Shown: positions 45,432-54,339, numbered from the stretch's first letter. The stretch: DNA of 64,000 nucleotides from Tyzzerella sp. An114 (GCF_002161055.1 NZ_NFLT01000002.1:186001-250000); one strand, 5' to 3'. The notes: generated from the letters alone by a model not told the origin. Program-made: numbers and translations.

Positions 45432-46270
45432 AACCAATAGCAAATACCGTGGGCGATTTATTTCAGCCAAGAGAGCTGGCAAAGGATGAATATCTGAATG
45501 AAGCTGACGGACTGATCTATTGCTCCAAATGCCACACCCCCAGACAGCACTGAATTGAACTGAAGGAGCGAGTATTCCTCCCTACGGTTCGTTGCCGTTG
45601 TCAGCAGGAAGAATATGACAAAGAAGAAGCAGAACGTAAACATCAGGAATTTCTCATACAGGTGTCCCGACTTAGGGCAAACGGCTTGCAGGACAAATCT
45701 CTGCATGATTACAACTTCGCTAATGATAAAGGCTACAATCCGGAAATACAGAAAGCACATGATTATGTGACACATTGGGAGGAAATGAAAGCGAAGTCCT
45801 TGGGCCTGCTTCTCTGGGGAGATGTTGGAACTGGTAAATCTTTTTTCGCAGGGTGCATCGCAAATGCTCTGTTAGATAAAGGTATTCCGGTTCTGATGAC
45901 CAATTTCTCCAGAATCCTGAATACGCTGACCGGAATGTATTCCGATGATAGAAACCAGTTCATTGACAGCTTCAACAAATACAGTCTGCTGATTATTGAT
46001 GATTTGGGCATTGAGCGTAGCTCAGAATTTGCTTTGGAGCAGGTGTTCAATGTGATTGACAGCCGTTATCGAAGCAAGAAACCTTTGATTGTAACCACGA
46101 ATTTGACTTTGGATGAACTGAAGCATCCGAAAGATCTGGCAAGAGCCAGAATTTATGACCGAGTATTGGAGCGTTGTGTTCCTTTGAAAATCAACAATCA
46201 GAATATTCGAGAGCTGAACGCAGCCGCAAATATGCAGGAAGTACGAAAAATACTAAATTCCGGTACTTAA
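45428..46270 (+). pseudogene. DnaC/IstB-like helicase-loader ATPase with in-frame TGA
   Basis: AAA+ ATPase that normally loads the replicative helicase. Walker A G-D-V-G-T-G-K-S and Walker B L-L-I-I-D-D-L-G are intact. The frame opens at ATG 45428 (ATGA overlap with repA) but codon 42 is TGA (45551-45553) in the context Q-H-stop-I-E-L-K-E-R, where CGA (Arg) would fit. The remaining 239 codons are clean to 46270. GTG at 45662 could restart a shortened protein retaining the ATPase core but lacking the N-terminal Cys-rich region (C-S-K-C-H). A single C-to-T change is enough to explain the stop. Confidence 0.78.
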
Positions 46271-46409
46271 TTTTACAGTCGATGGTGCTGAACAATTCGC
46301 CAACCAGTACGCAGATAACCTTGGGATTACAAAGCGAATTGTATCTGCACCATCTACACCGGGTTACAGCACCACACCGATACCAGAAAGGAGATTTTAT
46401 GGCAAATAA
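46269..46409 (+). other. Possible coding relic without a start codon
   Basis: An open stretch after the DnaC-like stop reads N-F-T-V-D-G-A-E-Q-F-A-N-Q-Y-A-D-N-L-G-I-T-K, then R-I-V-S-A-P-S-T-P-G-Y-S. It looks protein-like and ends in TAA inside the DUF3847 gene. No start codon or ribosome site is present; it may be the end of an overlapping gene or a frameshifted tail. Confidence 0.25.
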
Positions 46410-46620
46410 CAGACCTATGACGACCGAAGATGAAAAGAAATTATTGCAGGCACAGCACAGAATGGAAGCGATTGAAGCCCGCAACCGCCAGAAAGAGCGA
46501 AAAGCAAGAACCAGACGATTGATCCAGATGGGAGCTGTATTGGAAAGTGTATTCCCGGAAGTTCAGACTATGGAGCTTGATGACGTGAAGATAGAACTGA
46601 AAAAGCGATTGAACGCATAA
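46399..46620 (+). CDS. DUF3847 protein
   Basis: 73 residues, highly charged and mostly helical: Q-A-Q-H-R-M-E-A-I-E-A-R-N-R-Q-K-E-R-K-A then R-L-I-Q-M-G-A-V-L-E-S-V-F-P. This matches the short DUF3847 proteins that stand just before MobA/L relaxase genes in Clostridia elements. Probably an accessory DNA-processing or relaxosome protein, though unproven. ATG at 46399 after AAAGGAG. Confidence 0.65.
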   Translation: MANNRPMTTEDEKKLLQAQHRMEAIEARNRQKERKARTRRLIQMGAVLESVFPEVQTMELDDVKIELKKRLNA

Positions 46621-46639
46621 TACTGGCAGCTTTGCTGCT

Positions 46640-46690
46640 ATCCCGAAGGGCGCACTTACTCACCACCCATAAAATGGGCGGTGGTATCCC
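46640..46690 (-). other. oriT, MOBQ/RSF1010-like core
   Basis: On the minus strand 46658-46647 reads TAAGTGCGCCCT, the conserved nick-region core of RSF1010/R1162-type (MOBQ) origins, where nicking occurs after TAAGTGCG. Next to it lies the inverted repeat ACCACCCAT / ATGGGCGGTGGT (46662-46685). The site lies upstream of a MobA/L relaxase, the enzyme class that uses this core. Confidence 0.75.
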
Positions 46691-46974
46691 CTTCGGGGTC
46701 GTGCGCTCTGCGAGGCTTTGCGGCTCCTATGGAGCCTTATGTACAATGTCACACTTTTTCAAATTGCTGTCATTGCCCACGCAGTTTCCACAAGTACAAT
46801 CGCTATAGCGTTTGTAAGTAAGGGTACAATTTGTACCCTACCTTGCGTCAACTGCCTGCGAAAACCTGCCACAGGCAGCTTTGTCGCAGAGATAGGCGCA
46901 GCATCCGACTGCACCTATTTTCTTTTTCATAAAAAGAAACAAAAATGTGCTGCGGCACAGGAAGGAGGAAAATA
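46691..46974. other. Non-coding region between oriT and the relaxase
   Basis: About 280 bases without a convincing gene. It contains short inverted repeats (GGGTACAA / TTGTACCC near 46825; AATCGCTATAGCGTTT near 46798) that could bind relaxosome proteins or regulate mob. The relaxase ribosome site GGAGGAAAATA closes it. Confidence 0.45.
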
Positions 46975-48690
46975 GTGAACTTTTTCCATTTGGAAACAAA
47001 AGTTGTGAGCCGTGGTGCAGGCCGTTCTGTCATAGCGGCTGCTGCTTACGCATCCTGCTCCCGACTCTACAACGATTACGATGGACTGACCCACGATTAC
47101 ACCCGAAAGCAAGGCTGTCTGTATAGCGAAGTCTTCCTGCCGCAGTATGCACCGGAAGAATGGAAAGACAGGCAAGTGCTATGGGAAGCGGTGGAGTCCG
47201 TAGAAAAAACAAAGGACAGCCGACTGGCAAGGGAGCTTGTAGTTGCTCTGCCATCGGATCTGTCCTTGGATGACTGGAAAGGTATGTTGGAGCGTTTTAT
47301 CCGAGAACAGGGAACAGATCTCGGTATGTGTGCGGATGTGAATATCCACGACCCGTACCCCCCGGGGCATAATCCACATAGCCATATTCTTTTCACCATG
47401 CGCCCCTTGGATGAACATGGCAAATGGCAGGCAAAGACCCAGAAAGAATACCTTTGCAAGCGTGGCTGCGAAGAACGTGGTTTTATCGCTGATGAGTTCA
47501 AAACTGCCAAAACACAAGGCTGGGAGAAACAATATATGTATCAGTTTGGGGAGAAAAAGGAGTATTTAACCCCATCTCAAGCTGAGAAAATTGAGGGATG
47601 TATAAGAACATCAAAGACACCTAAAAGTACCCGTTATGGGAGACAAAACCCTCTTACAGAGCTTTGGAACAGCGAAGAACAGATATTTGCGTGGCGTAAG
47701 AGTTGGGAAATGATTATCAATGAGGAACAGGAACGCCATGGTATTGCTGATCGTGTAGACTGCCGCAGCCATGCCGCCAGAGGACTGACCGAACAGCCCA
47801 CCGTACACGAAGGCTACCATGTAAGAAAACTGGAATCAATAGGAATTGTTTCTGACCGCTGTGAGCTGAACCGTCAAATCAAGGCAGACAATGCCCTGCT
47901 GCGAGAAGTGAAGGCATCTGTCAAGAAACTGATGGATGCAGTAAAAAATACCATTCCCTCCCTTGCTAAAGCAATGGAATCTCTGCGTGCGAAGATGATT
48001 ATTTTCTGTTATCAGCTTGGGTATATCCGCAAAGGCAAGAGCAGCATTTCCAGATATGTTGATGCCGCAGATCCTATCCTGGAGCGCTATGCGGAGTTGA
48101 AACAGGAAATCAGAGAAAAGAGCAGCGAGCAGAAATCCCTTCGCTCTGAAAAGAAAGGTACCTCCATTTTTTATGTCAAGAAGCAGATGGAGCTATCCCA
48201 GTGCATTACAGAGCTAACCGAAGATCTGGAAGAACTACGTTCTGAACGAACTATGCTTTTGAACCAGTTGGACTGTGCTGACGATAAGGAAGTAAAGAAA
48301 GTAAAAACCAGCGTGTCCACCATGAAAGATACACTGAAAAATCTGGAAGCCAAGGAGGTACAGTTCTCTGCCGAGCTGGATGCAGCACAGAGAGAATTTG
48401 CTTCACTACAGGAACAGGCGGCAGACTTTGATCCCATCGACCTGTACAATGCACGACGGGCTATCCGTCCCGAAATGGAGCAGGATGCTGTACACAAATT
48501 ACAGGAACGATATACCGACGAATATAGCTATACAACCGTGGTTGACGGAAGACGGGAGGTTTCCCTTATGCTGGACGAATACGCCGAGGGACAGAAAATT
48601 CAGCAACTGAAACAGGAGCAACAGCGCAAGTTCCAACAAGAACGCAGGCAGAACCACCCCCTAAAAAAACAGAAAGACAGAGAACGCTAA
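46975..48690 (+). CDS. MobA/MobL-family relaxase (MOBQ)
   Basis: 571 residues. The N-terminal relaxase domain starts F-F-H-L-E-T-K-V-V-S-R-G-A-G and contains catalytic tyrosines early (Y25, Y32, Y35 region) and the metal-binding histidine cluster H-N-P-H-S-H (132-137). A Glu/Lys-rich coiled coil fills the C-terminal half (about 370-500). It nicks the element at oriT and pilots the strand into a recipient using another element's conjugation channel. No T4SS genes are present, so the element is mobilizable, not conjugative. GTG at 46975 is chosen for its perfect GGAGG. Confidence 0.87.
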   Translation: MNFFHLETKVVSRGAGRSVIAAAAYASCSRLYNDYDGLTHDYTRKQGCLYSEVFLPQYAPEEWKDRQVLWEAVESVEKTKDSRLARELVVALPSDLSLDDWKGMLERFIREQGTDLGMCADVNIHDPYPPGHNPHSHILFTMRPLDEHGKWQAKTQKEYLCKRGCEERGFIADEFKTAKTQGWEKQYMYQFGEKKEYLTPSQAEKIEGCIRTSKTPKSTRYGRQNPLTELWNSEEQIFAWRKSWEMIINEEQERHGIADRVDCRSHAARGLTEQPTVHEGYHVRKLESIGIVSDRCELNRQIKADNALLREVKASVKKLMDAVKNTIPSLAKAMESLRAKMIIFCYQLGYIRKGKSSISRYVDAADPILERYAELKQEIREKSSEQKSLRSEKKGTSIFYVKKQMELSQCITELTEDLEELRSERTMLLNQLDCADDKEVKKVKTSVSTMKDTLKNLEAKEVQFSAELDAAQREFASLQEQAADFDPIDLYNARRAIRPEMEQDAVHKLQERYTDEYSYTTVVDGRREVSLMLDEYAEGQKIQQLKQEQQRKFQQERRQNHPLKKQKDRER

Positions 48691-48696
48691 CAAAAT

Positions 48697-48735
48697 CAGC
48701 GGGAGTGCATCGTAAAAATGCACTCCCGCTTTTTA
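48697..48735. terminator. Bidirectional terminator between relaxase and CorC gene
   Basis: AGCGGGAGTGCAT / ATGCACTCCCGCT stem with flanking A and T runs, between convergent genes. Confidence 0.9.
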
Positions 48736-48755
48736 ATTGTGTCACAGCAACGAAA

Positions 48756-50081
48756 TTATTCTGTGTCTGGTTCCAAAAGGGTCAACTTGCTAATCAAAGC
48801 ATTAGAAATCTGGTGGTTTTCGATATGAGTAATATGGATATGTAGCCCCTTGAAGTCCAGTTCGATATTCTGCTCCCCATCGTTAGGAATCATATCCAGC
48901 TCGCCAAATACAAGTCCGCTGAAAGTGTCCACATCCTCCATACCAATATCCACACCCAAAGCCCGTTCAATGTCATATAGTTCCACATTGCCGATGATAG
49001 CCCAGATATTTTCATCCATTTGCTCGACATGGGGTTCTGCTGCGGCTTCCTCAGCAGTGTCCTCACCTAAATCACCAACCAACTGTTCAATCAGGTCGTT
49101 TAATGTCACAATACCTTCAACACCGCCATATTCATCAAGCACGATGGCCATGATATTCCTGCTTTTTTTCATTTTGCGGAATAGGACATCTGCCTTAATA
49201 GTTTCGGGAACGAAAAAAGGAGCTTTGACAGCATTCTGCATCACACATTCTCGTCCTTTATCGTCTAAGCGGAAGTAATCCTTGGCATTCAGAATACCGA
49301 TAATGTTATCTGCGGAATCTCCGCAAACGGGATAAAGAGTATGACGGCTGTTATGGATGGTTTTGTTCCATTCTTCCATAGAATCTTCGACCCACAGCAT
49401 AGTAACATCTGTACGATGGACAGCAATTTCCCTTGCGGTCAGGTCGTCAAATTCAAAGACATTCTGGATGAATTCTTTTTCCTGCTCGTCAATAGCACCC
49501 TTTTCACTGCCAGCATCTACCATCATGCGAATTTCTTCCTCGCTGACCTGTTCGTCTGCTTCGTTAGGATCAATGCCCAGAAGTCGCAGAACAGCATCAG
49601 TAGAAGCAGATAGGAACCATACAATAGGCTTGAACACGATGGAGATGCTGCTAATTAAACCGGAAATGCCCAGTCCCAATGCTTCTGCTTTTTTCATCGC
49701 CACTCGCTTGGGAACCAGTTCGCCAAAGACCAGAGTAAAATAGGACAAAATCAAAGTGATCAAAACAACGGCGATGGTGTCCAGTGTAGCCCTGGGAACA
49801 GTAATCCCCAGATTAATTACCCAATCCACCAATGGCTCAGAGAAGTTATCCGCCGCAAATGCGGAACCCAGGAAGCCAGACAATGTGATTGCCACCTGAA
49901 TGGTTGCCAGAAACTTGGCAGGCTCTCTTGTCAGACGGAACAGGCGTTTTGCTCGTTTATCTCCTTGATCCGCCATCCTTTCCAATTTTGTTTCGTTTAT
50001 GGAAAGTACCGCAATCTCTGCACAAGCAAAAACTGCATTTAATGCAATCAATATAATCTGTAATAAAAACAATACTAACAT
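48756..50081 (-). CDS. HlyC/CorC (CNNM/MpfA-like) divalent-cation transporter
   Basis: 441 residues. A DUF21 membrane domain with about four helices (1-150; A-C-A-E-I-A-V-L-S-I-N-E-T-K-L at the N-terminus) is followed by a CBS pair (about 215-330; R-T-D-V-T-M-L and V-L-D-E-Y-G-G-V-E-G-I-V) and a CorC_HlyC C-terminal domain. Relatives such as MpfA export Mg2+ or move other divalent cations. ATG at 50081 follows AGAGG; a longer reading would run into the terminator upstream. Expression is governed by a consensus promoter, a 24-residue leader ORF and a terminator between them (50118-50313). Confidence 0.87.
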   Translation of the reverse strand: MLVLFLLQIILIALNAVFACAEIAVLSINETKLERMADQGDKRAKRLFRLTREPAKFLATIQVAITLSGFLGSAFAADNFSEPLVDWVINLGITVPRATLDTIAVVLITLILSYFTLVFGELVPKRVAMKKAEALGLGISGLISSISIVFKPIVWFLSASTDAVLRLLGIDPNEADEQVSEEEIRMMVDAGSEKGAIDEQEKEFIQNVFEFDDLTAREIAVHRTDVTMLWVEDSMEEWNKTIHNSRHTLYPVCGDSADNIIGILNAKDYFRLDDKGRECVMQNAVKAPFFVPETIKADVLFRKMKKSRNIMAIVLDEYGGVEGIVTLNDLIEQLVGDLGEDTAEEAAAEPHVEQMDENIWAIIGNVELYDIERALGVDIGMEDVDTFSGLVFGELDMIPNDGEQNIELDFKGLHIHITHIENHQISNALISKLTLLEPDTE

Positions 50082-50117
50082 TTTAACCTCTTTCTGCAAT
50101 AACAATATACTATCTTC

Positions 50118-50171
50118 AAAAAAGCAAAAGACACAGCCCATGCATGGATTCCAATGCACGGGTCGTGTCTT
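50118..50171 (-). terminator. Attenuator terminator in the CorC leader
   Basis: Minus-strand stem AAGACACGACCCGTGCAT / ATGCATGGGCTGTGTCTT (one internal mismatch, two G-U) with loop TGGAATCC, followed by TTGCTTTTTT. The first A's of the stem are the leader ORF's stop codon, so a ribosome finishing that ORF would cover the 5' arm. Confidence 0.85.
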
Positions 50172-50244
50172 AACTTCTATATCTGAACAAATAGATTTTG
50201 TAATTGCATCGGTTAGGGTCAGGACAACTGTCGCTTGTATCCAT
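50170..50244 (-). CDS. 24-residue MgtL-like leader peptide
   Basis: M-D-T-S-D-S-C-P-D-P-N-R-C-N-Y-K-I-Y-L-F-R-Y-R-S, too short for a normal gene. ATG at 50244 has AAGGTG 11 bases upstream and lies about 35 bases after the predicted transcription start. Asp/Pro codons at the front (C-P-D-P-N) and a basic L-F-R ending recall MgtL of enteric bacteria (start M-E-P-D-P, end K-L-F-R), whose translation through Asp/Pro codons senses low Mg2+. The stop TAA enters the terminator stem. The downstream gene is a CorC-type cation transporter. The resemblance may be convergent. Confidence 0.6.
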   Translation of the reverse strand: MDTSDSCPDPNRCNYKIYLFRYRS

Positions 50245-50284
50245 TTTGTGATTTCACCTTCTTTCCCACAATATAATGTTTTTT

Positions 50285-50313
50285 ATTATAGAATAGCTCT
50301 CTGGCTATGTCAA
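50285..50313 (-). promoter_or_regulatory. Consensus SigA promoter of the CorC leader
   Basis: TTGACA (50308-50313), 17-bp spacer, TATAAT (50285-50290) on the minus strand: a perfect match. It lies downstream of kdpE, so corC has its own transcript. Confidence 0.9.
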
Positions 50314-50366
50314 CAATAACTCCATCAACAAAGGGTAAGTAGAGATTTTTTAACTGTTTCTTAGCA

Positions 50367-51065
50367 TTATTCCACCTTCTGCATCCTATATCCAACGCCA
50401 ATATGAGTCTGGATGTATTGTGGAGCGCCAGGGGTTTTCTCCAGCTTTTTTCGCAGAGTTGCCATAAAAACACGCAGAGAACCAATGTCATTCTCCCAAC
50501 TGCTTCCCCATACATTTTGTAAAATAAAACGATGTGTCAATACCTTGCCTGTGTTTCGTGCAAGTAAACACAGCAGCTTATATTCCATTGCAGTCAGAGA
50601 CAGCTCATTGTCACCCAGATAAGCACAACCCACAGAATAGTCAATTCGAAGTGGACCGTTTTGATAGACCGCCTGTTCATTGCTCACATTTTGTATCAGC
50701 GCAAGGCGGCGCTGGGTAACACGCAGACGTGCCAGTAATTCTTCAACAGAGAACGGTTTTGTTAAATAATCATCTGCACCGGCATCCAGTGCATCAATTT
50801 TATCATTATCCTCAGCTCTTGCGCTGATAACAATGATTGGAACGTTTGACCAGCTACGGACACGGCGTATTACTTCCACTCCATCAATGTCTGGTAGTCC
50901 CAAATCCAGTAAAATTATGTCAGGATTATGAGAAGCTACTTCCATCACGGCTCCTTCACCGGTGCCTGATGTAATAAAGCGGTAATCATGTGCTCTTAAT
51001 GTTGTAGTTATCAGATTGCGTACCGGAGCATCATCCTCCACAACGAGGATTTGAAATTTCTTCAT
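50367..51065 (-). CDS. kdpE: KdpE-like response regulator
   Basis: 232 residues of OmpR/PhoB type. The receiver has the acidic pocket V-E-D-D (9-12), phospho-acceptor D54 (L-L-D-L-G-L-P-D) and K near 105; the winged helix is C-terminal (T-A-M-E-Y-K-L-L, then W-G-S-S-W-E-N-D-I). Its start overlaps kdpD by 35 bases. No kdpFABC genes exist nearby; the targets are presumably the co-transcribed trkH-trkA genes and perhaps corC. Confidence 0.87.
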   Translation of the reverse strand: MKKFQILVVEDDAPVRNLITTTLRAHDYRFITSGTGEGAVMEVASHNPDIILLDLGLPDIDGVEVIRRVRSWSNVPIIVISARAEDNDKIDALDAGADDYLTKPFSVEELLARLRVTQRRLALIQNVSNEQAVYQNGPLRIDYSVGCAYLGDNELSLTAMEYKLLCLLARNTGKVLTHRFILQNVWGSSWENDIGSLRVFMATLRKKLEKTPGAPQYIQTHIGVGYRMQKVE

Positions 51066-53028
51066 GTATTATTACCTCCTCCAGCGGAAGGGCAAAACGG
51101 AACACAGAACCATGCGGTAAATTGTCCGTAACATGGATTGATCCGCCATGTGCCTCCACAATAGCTTTGCAGAGGTACAGACCCAGCCCAAGACTGCGGC
51201 GATTATCCGCTATTTTATGTTCGCCGCTGTAAAATTTATCAAATATTTTTTCTTTTTCCACGTCGCTGATGCCCTTGCCGGTGTCAGCGATTTTGATTTC
51301 CGCCATCCCGTTCTTGCATTCAGCACTGATACTAATCAAGGTGTCCGAAGGTGTGTATTTCAGTGCATTGTCCACAAGATTGATGATGACCTGTACGATC
51401 AACTTTGCATCTACCCGTACCATCAGTAAATCATCCCCATAATTCACAGTGATGGAATGCTTTTTTGCATTGGGGCGGATATGCTGCATCGCTTCCTCGA
51501 TGATTTCAGAAACCAGCTCTGGAGAGGTCTTCAGCATCATGCGACCTTCTTCGATACGAGTAGAGTACAAAAGATTTTCCACCAGGTTGGTCAACCACAT
51601 GGAGTCATCGTAAATATCTGCATAAATCTGCTGTTTGGTTTCATCATCAAAGCTATGACTGTTGTGTAAAAGATTGCTTGCATTACCGGAAATCGTTGTC
51701 AGCGGAGTGCGTAAGTCATGGGAGATGGTTCGCAGCAGATTAGCTCTAAGTTGTTCACTCTCTGCCAGAATTGCTGCAGCTTCTTTTTCCCTGATATTCT
51801 TCTCATTTTCCAGTGCAAGCGCTGTTTCACCGAGAATAGACAAAAGGATGCCCTGCTCTGATGCATCCAAAGCACCTGCCATTGCATCAATTCCCACGAC
51901 ACCATATATTCGTTCATTGACACGAACAGCAAGATACAGATACTGTGCATCCGGGAAGTTCTTTGTTGTAGCTCCGGCATTATGATTGTTCTGAAGAACC
52001 CACTCTGCAATCGCAAGTTCTGTTTCTTCATCGTAAAATCGCTGTTCATCCGAAATGAAAAGTATCGGTTCAGATAATCGTCCACCTTCGTGGTCAAAAA
52101 TGACTATACTTCGTCCGAGCAGCTTGTTGATCTGCTGTCCGGCAGTTTGCAGAATGGCTAATTTGTTTTCTGCCTTAGACAAAAGCTGATCTGTATCAAA
52201 AAGTATCTTTGTTCGTTTGGCGATTTTCTCTGATTGTCGTGCCTGTTCTTTATATCGAATGGCAAATGTACCTGTGATGTACGCCGTTAAAAACATAACT
52301 ACGAATGTTACCGGATAACCGGTATCGTAAGCTGCGAGCGAGAATCGAGGTACTGTAAACAGATAATTAAAGATAAATACACTGGCTATGGATGAAATCA
52401 AGCTGTATATCTGATGGGATGTGGCAATAGACGTCAGCAACACACCAAGAATATACACCATGATAATATTTGCATCGGTAAAGCCTATCTCGTGAAACAA
52501 CAAACTGAGTAATGTTGCCGCAAACAGAATCAGAGCGCTCTTTACAGTGTTTTTTACGATTTGCTCGTGATGGTATTTCCTCGCCTTTTTGGGATGATAG
52601 GTCGTATCTGCTGCCTTATCTGGAATGATATGAATATCCAGCTCTGGTACATAGGACAACAGAAGTTGTGTTAATGTCGGCTTTCCAAACAGATGCTTTT
52701 GAGTAACGGAGCTTTGGCCCAAAACAATTCGAGTAATACTGGAGATGCGGGCAAACTCTGCGATTTGGTACGGAATATCGTCGCCATATACCGTTTCGAT
52801 AGTCGCTCCAAGCTGTTCAGCCAGCTTGCGGTTTTCCTCCAATCGCTTTTTATTTTCGTCGGTAGCCACTGCAAAATCCGGTGTTTCAACGAATAATGCT
52901 GTAAACTGACTGTCAAAGGCTTTTGCCATTCTTGCGGCGGTACGAATGATCTTTGCATTGGACGGTGCCGACGACAGACAGGCGAGGATATGATCCTGCT
53001 TGCTGTTAATGTTATTTAGTTTGTTCAT
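51031..53028 (-). CDS. kdpD: KdpD-like sensor kinase lacking the N-terminal KdpD domain
   Basis: 665 residues. UspA-like domain (about 11-137), four closely spaced membrane helices (about 160-258, DUF4118 type), a GAF-like region (about 285-405), HisKA with phospho-His H437 (T-I-S-H-D-L-R-T-P-L), and HATPase with N554 and G-x-G loops. The usual first ~200 residues of KdpD, with their own Walker A and c-di-AMP/ATP-binding role, are missing. ATG at 53028 follows GGAGGTGAGG. It should sense K+ or osmotic state and phosphorylate KdpE. Confidence 0.87.
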   Translation of the reverse strand: MNKLNNINSKQDHILACLSSAPSNAKIIRTAARMAKAFDSQFTALFVETPDFAVATDENKKRLEENRKLAEQLGATIETVYGDDIPYQIAEFARISSITRIVLGQSSVTQKHLFGKPTLTQLLLSYVPELDIHIIPDKAADTTYHPKKARKYHHEQIVKNTVKSALILFAATLLSLLFHEIGFTDANIIMVYILGVLLTSIATSHQIYSLISSIASVFIFNYLFTVPRFSLAAYDTGYPVTFVVMFLTAYITGTFAIRYKEQARQSEKIAKRTKILFDTDQLLSKAENKLAILQTAGQQINKLLGRSIVIFDHEGGRLSEPILFISDEQRFYDEETELAIAEWVLQNNHNAGATTKNFPDAQYLYLAVRVNERIYGVVGIDAMAGALDASEQGILLSILGETALALENEKNIREKEAAAILAESEQLRANLLRTISHDLRTPLTTISGNASNLLHNSHSFDDETKQQIYADIYDDSMWLTNLVENLLYSTRIEEGRMMLKTSPELVSEIIEEAMQHIRPNAKKHSITVNYGDDLLMVRVDAKLIVQVIINLVDNALKYTPSDTLISISAECKNGMAEIKIADTGKGISDVEKEKIFDKFYSGEHKIADNRRSLGLGLYLCKAIVEAHGGSIHVTDNLPHGSVFRFALPLEEVIIHEEISNPRCGG

Positions 53029-53101
53029 TATCCTCACCTCCAATTTTGTAATAGATTCTACCATACAAAAGTCCTGATTTCTACCTCGAAAATGTGAACA
53101 A

Positions 53102-53635
53102 TCAGTCTAAATAGTCAGCATATCCGCATTTTAGTCTACAATGTTCCATTTCCAATGCTGTAATTACTCGGTCACGATTTTTTGATTTCAAACTCTTTTT
53201 CCAAACAACACGAATCCATTTTTCCTCATCCAGATTTTCAACCGTTATACCAAGCGTGGTTACCAGCATCTTTGTCTTTTCGTATGGAATCAGAACAGAA
53301 GCATATTGTTGCCCCAAAGGTTCTGTGCTGTCATCTGCCAGAAGAAGAATGTCGATACGTTCATTTATCAGTTTATCTAAGAGACGATTGATTTGTCCAC
53401 TACTGAGAAAGAACTCAATATGGGGAGCAGATTCAGAACAGCTCTCTAATGCAGATGCAATGGAATTCAACAGCATCGGGGTTTCTGCTGCAATACAAAT
53501 CTTGCATTGGTTATTTCGGTTACCTTCGGCGATTAGGCGTTGGTTTTCTTCGATGAAATCTCCGAATCTTACTACAACATAGTATCCAAATGCAAAAGTT
53601 GCCAACAGAATTAGTATTAAAAACAGATCCTTCAT
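53102..53635 (-). CDS. Membrane-anchored protein of the kdp-trk operon, unknown function
   Basis: 177 residues: an N-terminal membrane helix (about 3-23), then a soluble alpha/beta domain from Q-C-K-I-C-I-A-A-E onwards. The latter has the rhythm of half a LysR-type substrate-binding domain (I-D-I-L-L-L-A-D-D near 95; V-L-I-P-Y-E-K-T-K-M-L-V). ATG 53635 follows AAGGAGG. It sits between trkA and kdpD with short gaps, so it is probably a subunit or modulator of the potassium module. I know no named family. Confidence 0.6.
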   Translation of the reverse strand: MKDLFLILILLATFAFGYYVVVRFGDFIEENQRLIAEGNRNNQCKICIAAETPMLLNSIASALESCSESAPHIEFFLSSGQINRLLDKLINERIDILLLADDSTEPLGQQYASVLIPYEKTKMLVTTLGITVENLDEEKWIRVVWKKSLKSKNRDRVITALEMEHCRLKCGYADYLD

Positions 53636-53673
53636 CAAGAACACCTCCTTAGCCTGATTTGAAAAAGGATTGA

Positions 53674-54321
53674 TTATATGCGGAAGCACTTGTGAACGGC
53701 TTTTTCCTGTCCTAACACAAGAATCGATTTATTTCGACCAAGCACGGTATCCGGCGTAATGCTCATATTTAATCTTCCGTTCTCACGGATACCAAGGATG
53801 TTGATGCCAAACTTTTTACGAATATCTAACTGTACAATGGTTTTTCCATTCCACTCAAGTGGGATTTCCAATTCAAAAATAGCGTATTCGTCATCCAGTT
53901 CAATGTACTCCAAGATATTCTCAGAGGAACAACGGATCGCTGTCCATGCAGCCAACTGCTTTTCAGGGTAGACCACTTCATCTGCGCCATTACGTAGCAG
54001 AAACTTTTCCTGTATCTCACGAGATGCACGGGCAATAACCTTTTTAGCGCCCAATTCTTTCAGAAGATAAGCGGTTTCCAAAGAGTTTTGGAAGTTATCT
54101 CCAATGGCAACAATACAGGAATCGTAATTGTCAATACCCAGAGAAGCAAGGAATTCTTCGTTGGTGCTGTCCCCAATCTGTGCATTGGTAACATAAGGAA
54201 GTAGCGCATTTACACGTTCCTCACTGGTATCTACTGCCATAACCTGATGTCCCATAGCGTGCAGTTTCATAGCAATAAACTTGCCAAATCGTCCAAGACC
54301 AATCAATAATACCGATTTCAT
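53674..54321 (-). CDS. trkA: TrkA/KtrA potassium-channel regulatory subunit
   Basis: 215 residues: RCK_N Rossmann domain (G-L-G-R-F-G-K-F near 7-14, V-D-T-S-E near 30, V-A-I-G-D-N near 72) and RCK_C domain (about 140-215). It binds nucleotides (NAD(H), ATP/ADP or c-di-AMP) and gates the TrkH/KtrB pore encoded 18 bases upstream. AAGGAGG before ATG 54321. Confidence 0.88.
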   Translation of the reverse strand: MKSVLLIGLGRFGKFIAMKLHAMGHQVMAVDTSEERVNALLPYVTNAQIGDSTNEEFLASLGIDNYDSCIVAIGDNFQNSLETAYLLKELGAKKVIARASREIQEKFLLRNGADEVVYPEKQLAAWTAIRCSSENILEYIELDDEYAIFELEIPLEWNGKTIVQLDIRKKFGINILGIRENGRLNMSITPDTVLGRNKSILVLGQEKAVHKCFRI

Positions 54322-54339
54322 AACAGAACCTCCTTGTTC

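Noticed and set aside
46945-46975. Earlier start for the relaxase at 46945
   Set aside because: The extra residues M-C-C-G-T-G-R-R are unlike relaxase N-termini, and GTG 46975 has a perfect ribosome site.
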